Of a stretch of DNA of 64,000 bases, positions 1-14,196 are shown piece after piece. The first letter of the stretch is position 1; every line of letters starts with the position of its first letter. The notes under the pieces were generated by a model that worked only from the letters and a program-made list of their open reading frames with translations, was not told the DNA's origin and ran no database searches. Position numbers and translations under genes: made by a program. Source of the stretch: Patiria pectinifera (taxonomy: Eukaryota; Echinodermata; Asteroidea; Valvatida; Asterinidae); assembly GCA_029964075.1 (NCBI GenBank), contig CM057142.1, forward strand, positions 263,770 to 327,769, written 5' to 3'.

Positions 1-1995
1 CCATGATAAGATTCAAATTGACAGGATGTTGAAGTTAAATGCATTCTGTCATTACTTAAATCTGTTGGTTTGTTTTTTGGTTTTGTTTGTTTGTTTGTTT
101 TTGGTTAGCGTAGGTGACGTTGAATTTCAAAAAGATCTTTTGGGAATTACATGTAAACTTGAAGCCATCAAGATCAAACTTATTATTTTGCCTAATTCTA
201 TAAAGAATTGACAACAGTTTACACGTACATGTATTTCTTGCAAACCACAGCGGTCATTTGATGAGGGAATCTTTTCTTGTACACAGTCCTTCAGTGTTAT
301 TTTCTGTTGGCTTGGTAATAATAAATAAAGTTCTGCATGCCTTAATTGTGAGCTTTGAAAAACACACCACTGATCATTTTTGTTTTGTCTATCAGAAATT
401 CAGATGCTACAAAAAATTCACACGTCACAATGTACAATATAAATGTTATTTCACCCTTGCGTGTTGTTGTATGCCAATTTTCCCTCGAAGCAGCTTGCAG
501 ATTAAGCTTGTGGAGAGAACCTTTTAAGTAAAAAAAAAGATAACTGAGTTTGGTGTGCCCATTCTATGTACTGTACATGTACCGGTACAGTACAATGTAT
601 TTCATCAGCCTCATGCGGCAGACCTCAGGTTTGCACAATTCCCAGCTGACAATAGTATCCTTGTAATTTTTTTCCAACTGCAAAGTCAGAAGCCGAATTA
701 ACATGCAAGAGAAAATCCCCAGGTACCGGTAGCCGGGATGAGATTTCCTCTGTCTCCTTCGCTTTTCAACTCGGAAAAACCATTGTGATAAATGCTCGGG
801 CAATTTTTCTGTGCGGCAGATGCGCAAATTAAGTCAAAAGCTTAGAAACCACGGTCACGGATGCACCATCAGGAATACACAATTCGGTTGTGAGACGCTC
901 AAATTCAGTTGTGAATAGGAAAAGAATTGTGGGGAAAAAAATTTGCTTTGTGAAAATCGGCGTCTGCCTTGGGAACTCAGCAAATTGAAGGTCACAATAA
1001 GTTAGTGGAAAGATCCTTGTGTACGTGGATTCAAATGTATAGTCCATCATTTGTAATTTGTGCATTTTGTTCGTTTGAAGCAACAAAAGTGCTCAAGATC
1101 TAAAGAAGGGTACTGAACAACTAACCTGATGAAGTTTCAACTCGGTTTAGCTGTATATTTCGAGACAAACAACATTCTAGGATCTCAATTTCAAATCAAA
1201 AGTTGCTGAATCATGTTTTGAATTGGGCCTGAATTCAGCGTCCGAGACACGTTCTCACTGAGCCGATTGCAGTTACGCGATGTCGCACACTGACCCAAGG
1301 AATTACAGCAACCGCGCGCGCATGTGTGTCGTGCTAATGCTTGCGCGCGCGTTTCACCGAATAACAAAGCAAGCTACTAATTTGAATTTCCTACGGTGCT
1401 TCTTGGAAAGGCCTTCTTTTGTTGATTTCTTCAAAATGACAGCTTGCCAGAAAGAATAATTTCACAGGGAGTTTAGTCCCCTTACTATCTTTCAACCAAG
1501 TATAATATTCAACAATAATTACGCCAGTTACTTTTTGGATAGCTGCAAATGATGGACTCTGGCTTTAAGGTTGCTGTAGAATGTCATTGAAAAGCAGATA
1601 CCATTAAGAGATAGGGAGCTGTGCAATTACGTGAAGAAGCAATCTTCTGCTGTTTACGCTGATGCGCTTGTATCTCTCAATCTGTCCTTTCCTCTCCCCA
1701 CCTCCAATCCTTCCCTGGGGCCTTCGGGGCTTCCTCCCCCGCTGCCTCCCTGATCTTTCCTTCTGTCTCAGTGACCCTTCTTCCCTTGATTATTCTTTTA
1801 TAACCCACCCACCGCCTTGCATGTCAGTTCTCATGCATTCCGCGTGGAGATCATCGTTTCTTTGATCTTTAACGCTCACCACACAAAATCCACAGATTCG
1901 AGTGACGCCGTAGGTGGCATTTTTTATCTGCATGCAAACGTTGATATCAACTTCATTTTGTAAAGTAATGTTAGAACAAAGACTGAAATAAGTAC
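1..1995. other. Intergenic left flank, no gene seen
   Basis: AT-rich sequence with only short spurious ORFs. A CpG-rich patch with cgcgcgc runs lies near 1313-1350. The stretch 1418-1558 is recognisably similar to 31325-31462, indicating an unnamed dispersed repeat. Confidence 0.6.
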
Positions 1996-1997
1996 TA

Positions 1998-2422
1998 CAG
2001 GGTGGTGCAAAAAGAAGGAAACCCACTTTTGACAGGAATTTCAACCTACTGACTTAACTTATTTGAACTGTTTTTTTTAATTTTTTATAAAGTAGTAAAG
2101 TGTAACTCTTCAACTGTATGTGGTGAAACAAATTGCAAGAATAGTGTCATTATGCCAATTTGAATACAAGTCACCAAAATCACTGTTGTCCACGTGTAAG
2201 TCCGTCTCAGTCAAGCGGATGGATTAAAGCCGTCCGTGGACAAACAGGTTTGGCACATGAAATTTTTAAACTACATCTCAGAGACAAAGTATGCATTTGC
2301 AATCATTTTTTGCATCACCTATGTATAAAGATCAATACCATTAAATGTAATTTTTCAAATATGCTCAACAAGTAGGTGAAAATTGCTGTCAAAAGTGGGT
2401 TTCCTTCTTTTAGCACACCCTG
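1998..2422. mobile_element. MITE, CAGGGTG-terminus family (copy 1)
   Basis: Left end TA-CAGGGTGGTGCAAAAAGA and right end TAGCACACCCTG-TA. The terminal arms continue as inverted repeats (caaaaagaaggaaacccact against agtgggtttccttctttta). TA duplication on both sides suggests a Tc1/mariner-type origin. No transposase inside. Confidence 0.75.
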
Positions 2423-2424
2423 TA

Positions 2425-3186
2425 CTGTGGGGTCATAATTGGGTAGAAAATGATGCAAATGTGGGATATTCTGATTTCTGTATGAACATGTTTCAACTTT
2501 CCACTGTTTCCTCACTAAGTTCACTTTTTGCCAAAAGAATTTCCTAAGATTAAAACGTTCAGCCCCCTTAAATTTAGGATCGTGACATTTATTTTCATGT
2601 CTATCTCGTTGGTACATGTAAGAAGTTTGCAGTGAGCTTTTTATTTCTTACTCCATTTTCGCTGTTTTTTCTGAGTTACCGTAGTTTCTGATCACTTTAT
2701 CCTTCAGATTTATTCCTGATTGTAATTCCCAAAATATTACGGTTTCCTTTACATCTTTACTTATTATTTTGTTTCCCCTTTTGGCCTGCTTTTATCCCAT
2801 GCACAGGTAGCTGCCCTTGTCAATTTTCCCCAATGTTTATCTCTTTTGACACACTTTCAGTTTGTGGCCAATTCTCCTCCATCTATTCCCCATCTGACCA
2901 CCCACGGTGATTCCGTCACAGAAACCCGTCACTCTTAGATGACAACCACATCCTGTCCTCATCAGGCGCAGTTCCGGGACTAGAAACAAAATATTGTTGC
3001 ATTAGAGGAGATTCTGTTTGTGTTCTCGTCGGCAGGTTGTGAGCGCAGCATCGCCAGCGGGCAATCTAGCGGAGCAAACCTGAAGAAGTGATATCCAGGA
3101 AGAGAGGTTGAAACGAGAGAAACTAGCGAGATGGCCGGGAGCAGGCTAACAGCACTCATCATGGTCGTTAACTCCACGCCATCGCC
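2425..3186. other. Upstream region of Dispatched
   Basis: Unique sequence that becomes GC- and CpG-rich after about 2940. It probably holds the Dispatched promoter and 5' UTR if exon 1 at 3187 is right. A short ORF starts at 3131 (MAGSRLTALIMVVNSTPSP) and could act as an upstream ORF. Confidence 0.35.
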
Positions 3187-3281
3187 ATGAAGGTCGGAGA
3201 TGCGACGGGGACTAGCCGGGAAGGCCGGAATCGCTCTCGCAGGCCGTGGGCAAGCAGCCTGCGCCATCGCTGTTGCTTTGG
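3187..3281 (+). CDS. DISP: Dispatched, proposed first coding exon
   Basis: The ATG at 3187 has G at -3 and a TAA three codons after the start of its upstream frame (TAA at 3172-3174), so it is the first start in frame. It opens 31 codons rich in Arg/Ser (MKVGDATGTSREG onward) inside an unusually GC-rich island (about 2960-3290). The exon would end at 3281 with two bases (GG) before gtgatt; these join the single C that begins exon 2 to give Gly. A basic cytoplasmic leader before TM1 fits the topology. Against it: the donor is weak, a short upstream ORF starts at 3131, and vertebrate DISP1 has a much longer N terminus. The real first exon could lie elsewhere. Confidence 0.42.
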
Positions 3282-6200
3282 GTGATTATCCTTCTCATTG
3301 TGGCTTGTTCACAAAAGTGTTTATAAATTCTCATGTCACAGAGATATCTACATGTATGTATAATGCCAGGCAATTCGTTGTTACGTAGTCCAAATCTCTC
3401 CAGGAAGCGTGTGAATTCATGAATTTTTAACCATTCCAGCATTTCCTTTCATCTTTTGTAATGATTGTATTCGTCCATCTGTGATAAACACAGCAGATAT
3501 TTGTTGAACCAAAAATGAAACAAATATCAACCCTTAGAAATGAAAATTTTTAAATGAAAGAAAAATATCATGTTATTTTGTGCATAACAATTTACAAAAC
3601 TTTTTTTTTAAAGCTGTGCACTTATAAAGAAGAGTCGACTTGAAAACAATCAAACATCTTTAACATAATAAATAAACGGGGAAAAATTGCAATACAGATG
3701 CACGTCTGTCTAGGAACATTGATCAAAAGTGTGCGGAACAGCTAGACCATCTGTCAGAAAAGCACCAGACCAGCACTGAAATTATTAGACACAGTCGAGC
3801 AGTCCAGTGTGCATTACGACTACGAGCCCCAATATTCCATTGGGGTTGGTGTATTGTTCTAACTGTTTGATTTAATTACATACAGCTAGTTACATACTTT
3901 GCTCTTGAAGGTTGGGGTTAAAGATGTAGTGGTCATGCTATTTTTGAGTTGTCACCCCCAAAAGGATTTTTTTTAATGTTATTTTTTCTGAATACAAGTG
4001 TTTTTCACTTTTAAATGAGACATCAGATGAAAAAAAAATCAGCCCACATGTAATTGAAAAATTACTGTACAAATTGCAAAATTGTTTCTGGTCGACAATA
4101 ATTTAGTTCTTGTATAGTTGACTGGTTCATCCCAATCAGACTCAGTAATGTACATACCGGTACATGTACATGTACCAGGAACCAGTCAACTAGCAGTACG
4201 CATCTCTCTGCATGCAAAGGCAACCAAATAACAACTTTTTTAAAGGTTGAAGATGCCACAATTTAAAGAAGATGTTTGTGTTGAAATATTTACAGATCGA
4301 AAAATCATTAGAAAAAAAAAAAAATCTAATATGTGGAAGCGCATGGACAATGCACCTATTAGGGGCCTACAGCTTTACCCTTCTATGCAAACACACATTC
4401 TGTGCAAAGTTGTCCTTTCAGTCAAAATCAATCAAGTGACTGTTTTCAACTATTAAGAGCTCCCAGCCTATACATAAAGCAGGGTTGATTGGTTTTGACT
4501 GTTTTTACAGCTATGCTACATGGCATGACTGTAGGTGATTGATAAGGCAGCTGTGCCTAGTGGCACTTCTTGCCTGCTTTTGTCTGTTGACTGAATTTAA
4601 CTAGTCACAGTGCTTGCTTGAAAAGTGGTCTGACTGTTGGTGACTAGCCTGTGTAACAGGCATGGCAGGGGAAGAGGATTGATTTTTTTGACGGTCTGTG
4701 ACTGTGCAGACAGCAGGAGGGTTAATATACAGAATCGCATTTGTTGAAGAGCAATGTTACAATGTATCTTTCCGTTGCAGCTATGCCCGGCTGATCAGTC
4801 AACATCCGATCCTACTCTGTCTGATCATTCTGCTTTGCATCACTGCCTCTGGCCTGCTGGCTTTCCTGCTCTACGATCTCCCTGATTTTGTGGATCCGGT
4901 TGCCGTAAGTAGATCTCTTTGAAAATTCAAGAACCCGCTGGAGTGCAGTCAGAGTTGGGGAAAAGGGGAAATATTTGACAATATTTGGCAACTCGATGTT
5001 GTCCTTTTTTTTTTTAACATTTGAAAAGTGGTTTTGTCCAATTGGATTATTTTTTTTTCAACGTGTCATCTGATTACATATGTGTTTGGAATTGTAGGTT
5101 GTCGTAAACATTTCCATTTTTTTTGTTTCTGTAGAATTCCCATCTTATCTTAAAGTTGCTTCCCCGTGCTATCTTCCAAGTTTCATTCCAAAAAAAATTG
5201 ATTCCTTTTCTAAATTGCTATTTTTCTAGCAATACAAAAGTTGTTCACTTTTGAAAGAGACTTCAACCGAAAACAAATCGGCCTATTCATAGTTATTGAA
5301 TTATTACTTTACAAATTCTATTTTTTTTGGACTGCCAGACAATAAGTCCGTTCTTGTGAAGTAGGCTGGTTCACGCCCCACAATCAGTATCGATGTTGTA
5401 TATGGACCGGGAGCCAGTCTGCTTGCAAAGCTGATCTGTTTGTGCCCAAAACATACAAGCTGAAAATGTATTAATTAAAAAACAAAAAAATTCAACTTGT
5501 TGAAAAGCACTGGAACCTAACTTAAAGGGAAAATACAACATTTGCAAACATCAAAAAATAAAACTATCAAATCATTTTGAAATACCTTGCTGGACTGTTA
5601 GTGAATGACAGTGTAAAGCATCCTGTAAAATCATGGCACCTGGTATACTGTCATTTTCAAGAAAAGTGGTATTTTTGTATCAATTTCCAATGCTGGTCAG
5701 TCGACCAGCGTTGGAAAAAAAATGGCTTTTTTTTCAAATACTGGCCCCAATTGACCATCGCACTTGTTTGCAATCGATTACACACCTATGAACGGGTACA
5801 AGCCAGCTAGACTGGTTCCCTGACCTTACAATTCCCCAATGTATGTAAACTGCTCTGTTTCTTCTTATATGGAGTCAGGGAACCAGACTACAGGAAAATG
5901 ATTGTTTTTCTTGGTTTTTATAGCGTTTTCGAACCCAAAACCTCAAAAAAGTCAGTGTAACTATATTTGCTATATATTTCCAACCCCCCAATTCCATCCA
6001 TTTCTGAAAATTACAGCAAAAGCAAATGATGTATATTCTCTTTAAAGTGTCCCTAGTGGTGTCCAGCCATTTGTCCAGTCTTATTCACAAACACTGTAAC
6101 TTATCCAAAGCTGATGATTGAAATATTAAAGATGCTGAAACACTGTGCTTCACAGGACCTTTGTTCTGAATAGAGCAGCATGTAGGTAGAGTATATTGCC

Positions 6201-9200
6201 CTTTAAATGGGAAAAATACAAGACCCTTTGCTTGGAAAACACCGGCCACTTTACTTAATTAAGTTTATCTCAGATGATCCCTTGTTATCAATTCAGCTGG
6301 ACAAATCAAACATCGGACAAATATTGGAACAGATTTGAAGTATGTGCATGGATGCAAGGTTGTTTTCAGAGCACTATAGTGCAAGTGGCGGATGATCTTA
6401 AAACTTTTGTATTGAAATTTTAGCCTCAAGGAATTTCTCTCAGTTTACTGATGGGCTTTCTCGGATCGGTGATGGCTGGCTCAAATTAACCTCCCCCAAA
6501 AAATGTAATTGGCACTGGATAAAAATTGAACGAAAATCATGGTACCAGAAAAGGTTGCATAATGGCGGGGGTACCGTAATTAAAAAACAAATACAATTCA
6601 ATTTTTCTCTGCATTGACAAAAAGCTTCTTTAACCTTTTGGTGCACAGATTAGTTGGATTAGATATTACATTTCTAGGGCGGCTTCTAGTGACCGCCCTG
6701 TGCATTAAAGGCTTAACCCTAACTCCCTAGGCTTTTTTGCAAGGATGCAACCTCAATCCTGCAAAATTCTCCAACTGCCTCCATGTAAAAATTGCATACG
6801 TGTACATGTACAGCCTCAATCCTGCAAAATCATCTGTTATTTCTTGAATGTGGTCCTTGGAGGGGTGACCACTGCCTCAATCCTGCAAAATCGTCCGGCA
6901 ATCACTGTCAATATGTTGAGGCAGAGCCAGTGACATCCTGGAGCAGTGCGGAGGATTTCAAATGTAATCTAGGCCTAAATTATGCACGGCTGAGCATAAC
7001 CAGAGGTCTGGCCCAAGACCTTGACACAGGGCATCCTCCAAAATCAGCCACTCATTTTTCCATACAGCCTGAATCCTGCAAAATCCTCCATTTTGCAAAG
7101 AGCATTTAGGATTTGGGAGGATTAGGTTTAATACTCTACATGGACACATTCACCCTGTATTTTCTCCAATCATGACATGGCTTGCTCCACATGCAGTTCA
7201 CAGGTGCATGTACAAGCTGTCTCCAATCAGTGTTTATTATACACCTTCTATGACGCCAAAATAAGAAAAACTATCGGTGGTTTGTAGAACGCCTAGGTCC
7301 AGTGGTTACGGTGTTTGACTCATGTACGAAGGTGCTTGGGTTCAAACCCTGCCAGGAACATTGTTCATTGTTCATTGTTCATTGTTCATTTATTTTCCAC
7401 AGTGCCACACATTTTTAATGATCGTAATTAATACAAAAAAGATACTATATAAACAGATAGTGAGACTGTAGAGGAACCCACTAAGAAGCTAAGCTTGTAA
7501 TCGTAGGCCCCTTGTATACAAATTTAAAGTTGCTTTTAATACATAAGACACAGGACAGACAATAGACAAGGACAATACACAAACTTTACATGCCAGTAAA
7601 CAAGCAGGATAAGATTTGTTGCACAAGCAATTCTCGAAATTAATGGGTTACACGGGATCATAACATGGGCAAGACTCTTAACTACAATTGCCTCTCTCCA
7701 TCCAGGAGTATAAATGGGTACCTGTGAGGGTCGAGGACCGATTGAGCGCTGATATCGGCTGCCGCGTGGTCCCATGGTCTGATGAACGGTGTAATAATTG
7801 TAAAGCGCTTTGAGATTGTTGATACGATGGAAAGCACTATATATGCACAATTGTTATTTATTAGTATTATTGTTTGTACTTCCAAAAACAAAGCACATGT
7901 AAGCCCCATGCATGCTATAAAATTGAATTGGGCAATGAGCCATGGTTTTACATGAAGATGTTACCAATTATTGAAATGAAACTGTTTAAAACAATGTTAA
8001 TAAAGTGGGTCCATAAATTGGCTCCCTCAAATAGAAAAAAATTGGTTTGGCACGATATTACCTTGGTGACACAATATGTATCGGTATAACGGGAAACGAG
8101 TACATGTTCATTGCCAACCCATGCGTGAACATACAATGCACATGTTCATGCGTGAGTTGGTAATGTACACATGTACACGTACACGTACATAACACGTTGC
8201 CTAGCCATACTGTGGACAGGCCCATCACGGGTGTAATCTCATAAGCCTAGCACCAACACTTCTACCATACATTTACGCCCCCCCCCCCATATCTCTCATC
8301 CCCATCACCCACCCACCGACCCTTTATATCTTCCATCCCCCATGTCTCCCATTCCCCATCAATCCCCCCCCCCACCCTCCCCCGCCCTCCCTTTCAACAC
8401 ACCAAACACCAGATGGTCAGGATGCATTACAGAGACACCGCAGGGGCAATTTATTAGCGCACAGCCAGAATTAGAAACCTGCCTTCACACGTTTGCCAGG
8501 ATTTGATATTAAATCTCAAGGATCAGAGAAATGAACAGTAGCACATACTGTACGTTAAGAGTTAGGTAGTAGTGTGCATTTATGGATAGTAAGGGAACCA
8601 AGTACCCGTAAAACAAACCCAACCCCAAACTTCAAATCCAGAATTTGTCTGAAGGGCTTTATAGCTTCATTTCATTTCATTTCAGAAACATTTATTTCCA
8701 CATGAATAAGCACTTTAGAAAACAAAACAATTGTTACATAAAAACTACTAAGTGGAGGCATTACACAAGAAGCGGGAGCTTATAAACGCAACAAAAAATA
8801 TATATATACATATAAACAATACTGCAAAAGGAAGACTAAATTCAAAGACAAAACACAACAAAACAATGAAAACAGAAACAAACAAACAAACAAAGTGGAC
8901 ATATTTGTGTGTAAACTTAATAAACTTTACAGACGGACATACAAAACATACTAGTGATACAACGACACAGTTTATGAAATGGATGATGCAAGCAAAAGAA
9001 AGCACAATTAAAGCAAACGGTATGAATGTAGAAAAACCAACAAAAGACAAAGCAAACTATGCTATATACTGGGAGATAAGATGGTTCTTGAAAGTGGTTT
9101 TAAATCGGCCAACAGAGGACTGCGATTTCAGACTGACTGGAGTCCATTCCATAGACGAGGCCCATAAAACGAAGAGTGTTCATTACGTATGATGTGCGTG

Positions 9201-12200
9201 CAAGAGGGATGTAGTAGTTATTATGTGATCTAGTATGGTATTGATGAATATCGTTAATCGAGGTGAAATATCGTTAATTGAGGTGAAATATGAGGAGCTT
9301 ATTTCATTTCATTTCAGAAAATACTTATTTCACACAATAAGCACTTTAGGAAAACAAAACAATTGTTACATAAAAACTACTAAGTGAGGCATTACACAAG
9401 AAGCGGAGCTTATAAACGCAATAAAAAATGGCATATATACATATAAACAATACTGCAAAGGAAGACTAAATTCAAAGACAAAACATAACAAAATAATGAA
9501 AACAGAAACAAACAAAAACAAACAAAAGTGGACATATTTCAGTGTAAACTTAATAAACTTTACAGACGGATACAAACATACTTTAGTGATACAACGATAC
9601 AGTTTATGAAATGGATGATGCAAGCAAAAGAAAGTACAATTAAAGCAAACGGCATGTGGAATGTAGAAAACCAACAAAAGACAAAGCAAACGCTATGCTA
9701 TATACTGGGAGATAAGATGGTTCTTGAAAGTGGTTTTAACGCTAACAGAGGACGCGATTTCCATAGACTGACTGGAGTCCATTCCATAGACGAGGCCCAT
9801 AAAAACGAGTGTTCATTACGATGATGTGCGCAAGAGGATGTAGTAGTTATTATGTGATCTAGTATGGTATTGATGAATATCGTTAATCGAGGTGAAATAT
9901 CAGCACTGAGGAACATGAGGAGCTTGACCATTTCAGAAACATTTATTTCCACATGAATAAGCACTTTAGAAAACAAAACAATTGTTACATAAAAACTACT
10001 AAGTGGAGGCATTACACAAGAAGCGGGAGCTTATAAACGCAACAAAAAATATATATATACATATAAACAATACTGCAAAAGGAAGACTAAATTCAAAGAC
10101 AAAACACAACAAAACAATGAAAACAGAAACAAACAAACAAACAAAGTGGACATATTTGTGTGTAAACTTAATAAACTTTACAGACGGACATACAAAACAT
10201 ACTAGTGATACAACGACACAGTTTATGAAATGGATGATGCAAGCAAAAGAAAGCACAATTAAAGCAAACGGTATGAATGTAGAAAAACCAACAAAAGACA
10301 AAGCAAACTATGCTATATACTGGGAGATAAGATGGTTCTTGAAAGTGGTTTTAAATCGGCCAACAGAGGACTGCGATTTCATAGACTGACTGAGTCCATT
10401 CCATAGACGAGGCCCATAAAAACGAAGAGTGTTCATTACGTATGATGTGCGTGCAAGAGGGATGTAGTAGTTATTATGTGATCTAGTATGGTATTGATGA
10501 ATATCGTTAATCGAGGTGAAATATCGTTAATTGAGGTGAAATATGAGGAGCTTGACGTGTAAACTGCAACTTTTGCGAGCGTCATCTGTCGCTTGTTAAA
10601 ATACACATAAACATGAAATCTGTTTGGGTTTTTCATGTAGCCTGGTTTTCATTTTGAAAAACAAATCCCCACAAATGGCATTCAAACCTTTCTTTTTCAT
10701 TGTCTGAGAAGTTACTAAATATAAGTAATTTCTAAAGTTTGTTATGGATACCCGATCCCATAATCTGGAACCTGTTTCTGACATCAGTGGTTGGGTACTG
10801 GATTGGGTGCCCAGTTCTGATGCTCACCCCTGGAGTTGTGGAGACCTTATTTAGGAGTATTATCGGTACATTAACATTGGGATTTAATGGACCAAAGTTA
10901 TTGTAAAGGTCCTTCACACCATCCAAAATGTCCGCGTTGGACCCGGGCCCAACACAATGATTTCAGGATCCCCTTTCTCACAAGTAGGAATCCAACATCA
11001 TACATGGCTTCTTCACAGCTCCGGCGCTCTACATGGGTAAAGTCATCCCTGGCTGTTTACTCTGCCTTATCTAGCTTCCAGTTCTTGAAACTCAATGGGT
11101 CTTGAGTCTTGAGTGCTAAGTGGTAACACATAGCAACCGATGAAAACTGGTGTGCAAATAAATGGATGTTTTCATCGGATGACATCAGCCTGCCCCAGCA
11201 TACCGATAGTTTAGTAGTGAGAGAGGCAAGTTTTAAAGAGTGGTCAATGGACTGATCAGGCACTGGAAGTTAAGTCAACATCCAACATACATGTACGTAT
11301 TCTACATAACAACAGATCCTTTCAATACTCGAGCGTTGGGTCCTTTGTTAAAAAAACGGTCCTATATATCGTACAGTTGTGTGCTTAGTCTATGGGAGAG
11401 TGGTATATTACAGGGTCAAAGGGAAACACAAAGCATTGTCCTCGAGAGTATAGTAAAACATGGCTGTATGTGTACATGTACATGTAAATATTACAGAGTC
11501 AAAGGGAAACACAAAGCATTGTCCTCGAGAGTATAGTAAAACACGACTGTATGTACAGGTTAACTCAAAAGCTGTGAAATTTAGTAGGTGCTGAGTACAT
11601 GTTTATCAAACCCTGCTTGTAGTTGTCGCATTCTGTATGTCAGGTGCGTACATCGTCAAAATTACATTTGGAAAAGATTGTTTACACCTGTCAATATTGT
11701 GAAAAATAGAAATAAGTGTTTGGCATTTTCTGACCCTAAAAATAAACTGGACTTTGCTCGGCAGACATATGAAAAATTACGCTATTGCACTGTACCATTG
11801 ATTAATTTGGCGATGCCCTAAAAATATTGCAGATATCCATTTCACCGGCCCCTTTTTGAAAGTGTAAAGGTGAATTGTTCTAAATAATGATTTGTGGAGT
11901 GTTCAGAACATCTGTCGTCAAAACAGGATGTTTGTGGCAAATACTCCCTGTTTTCCCCTCAGTTTGTGTACAAAAAATGGAATGAAAACTAACAGATTTT
12001 TTTGTGAAAAGGAAAAACCAAAACATCCAAAAAGGCTGTCAGACTCGGATGTAAATGTCAGATTTGAATGTAAGTGAGCACTGTCGCATAACCATCATTT
12101 TTACATAACCAAAACAAGTGCTTTTTTAACTTAAAGAATTTTATTTTAAATCGGATGACATGTCACCTTGCTGATTTTTTTCCCTGCTTTAATCAACCCC

Positions 12201-14165
12201 CCCCCCCCCTTCCCTATCCCAATTAAATTTTTGGAATATTCCATTTGGCAAAACAAGCTCCAGCACATTGTGATAAACATCTAACAAATCCAATGTTAAC
12301 CAGATGTCATTCAGCGCTGCGTCAATTTGTTTGGGGTGATTTTTCCCCCGCTCCGGTAATCACTTCAGGAAAAGCCAAACAAGAAGCTTCTAATGTTTTC
12401 CAAACACTGCGGAAATAATTTTCCCAACGGCCTGCGGCATGATTTCACACTAAGTTTACCCCTGCGGCTGCGCACGGCCACTACGCAGACATCAAGTGTC
12501 CCGTCTGATGTAGACGTTCCATAACAAATAACAAACTTGAAAAGACCCCCCCCCCCCCTTTTAAAGTTGCATCCTCATGCTATTTTCGAGTTGCGTCCTG
12601 AAAAGTAGTTTCCTTTTCGAAAATGTTATTTTTCCGGTGATCATTTTTTGAATGAGACATCAACCAAAAAAAAATGGCCAGTGTTTAGTCACTGAATTAT
12701 TACATGTACTTAACAATTTTATCGCGGGATAGGCTGGTTCCTGACCCACAATCAGGATCTTATGGTGCCCAAAACAAACAAACAGAAAATGTTCAGAGAG
12801 TTGCAGACGTCTAAAAAAAAAAAGGAAAAAAGGGAGTTTTTTTGGTTGGAATAAATCATACTAGTTGAAAATTTATTAGTAGAAAACAAATTTGACAAAA
12901 TATTTTTTGACAAAAAAACTGACACAACATTTGTTCATGAGCTCAGGGAACAAAACTTTAACACCGGGCCCCCCCCCCCCCCAATGTAGTATGCAGAGAT
13001 GTTCTCAGGATGTCTTTCATTACCTGCGTCCTTCCCTTTGAGACTTTACATTAAACCTGTTTGGGGATTTTCTTTTTTTCTTCTTTTTTTTAATTGGAGA
13101 CTGTTAAGGTTAAAAATAGCCACTCACAAGTCCGTACCATATGTCGCCGACATTCAAAACAACTATGCCGAGATGTCTCAGCATTACTTATATCCTTCCA
13201 AGGAAACTTGCTTGTGCCCGGTGTGTTAGACGGGCCGTGTTATTGAATTTGAGACGAGTTGGGTTGCTGCACTCTGCTTGAGTCCCGGCCAAATTGTTCA
13301 GAAATTGGGATAGCGTTCTGGGGTAATTGACATGAACTACGTGCAGTGCATGTATTGAGAATTCGATATGCTATCATGACTGTCTGTACATCACTGGAAC
13401 ATTTTGTTAAAAACATGTATAGGAAACTGCGCTGCTTTTCAAAAATTTGGAAAGCAAATACATTTTTGTGTGTGGCAGTTTGTGAAGTTTTAAGCCAAAA
13501 GTAAAACTCGACTTGCATTTGCAGTGCAAATCAAGGGAAATTTCTCAATGCATGTACAGGGTGAGACAAAATGATCTGGACCCAAATTAAAGAAAATATA
13601 AAAATATGTAGCAATTATCAAAACAAACTGAGATATGTTTTATAGGCTTTTGAGGTGACCTCAGTAAGGCCTAATGGCCTAATGGCCTTACTGAGGTCAC
13701 CTCAAGCTGCACGCTGAAGGATATTTTGAGAGTTTTAAGGGATCGAAGTGTTATCTGCAACATCAGCCGTCATTTTGAAGAGAAAGAAAGTTGGGTAAAA
13801 AAAAAAAAACGCATCGCCGCACCACTTTTGGGGCAAGCTCCATACCAGAAACCGGGGACTTTTTTGGGGGGCCTTGGGTCCAGATCGTTCTGACTCACCC
13901 TGTACATGAACAGTGTGCATAGGCGTAAATTGGTAATGGTAAATTGATAAACTTCTTCTCTCTATTCCTACAGGTTCAAAATCCCTTGGAGACAAATCTT
14001 TTTCAATAGCAGGCCCCAAATTATGGAACACTATTCCCATCAACATCAGGGACGTCCCATCTCTCACCATTTTCAAGAAACGTCTTAAAAGTTTCTTATT
14101 CATAACATCCTAGTCCTCTCTTGTACAGCGCTTTGATCTATTTTGTAAAAGCGCTTTATAATACT

Positions 14166-14196
<31 letters not shown>

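Noticed and set aside
8752-9192. 146-codon open frame and its repeat at 10003-10389
   Set aside because: Lies in the three-copy repeat, is Lys/Thr/Asn-rich, has an equally long antisense frame, and is broken in the middle copy.
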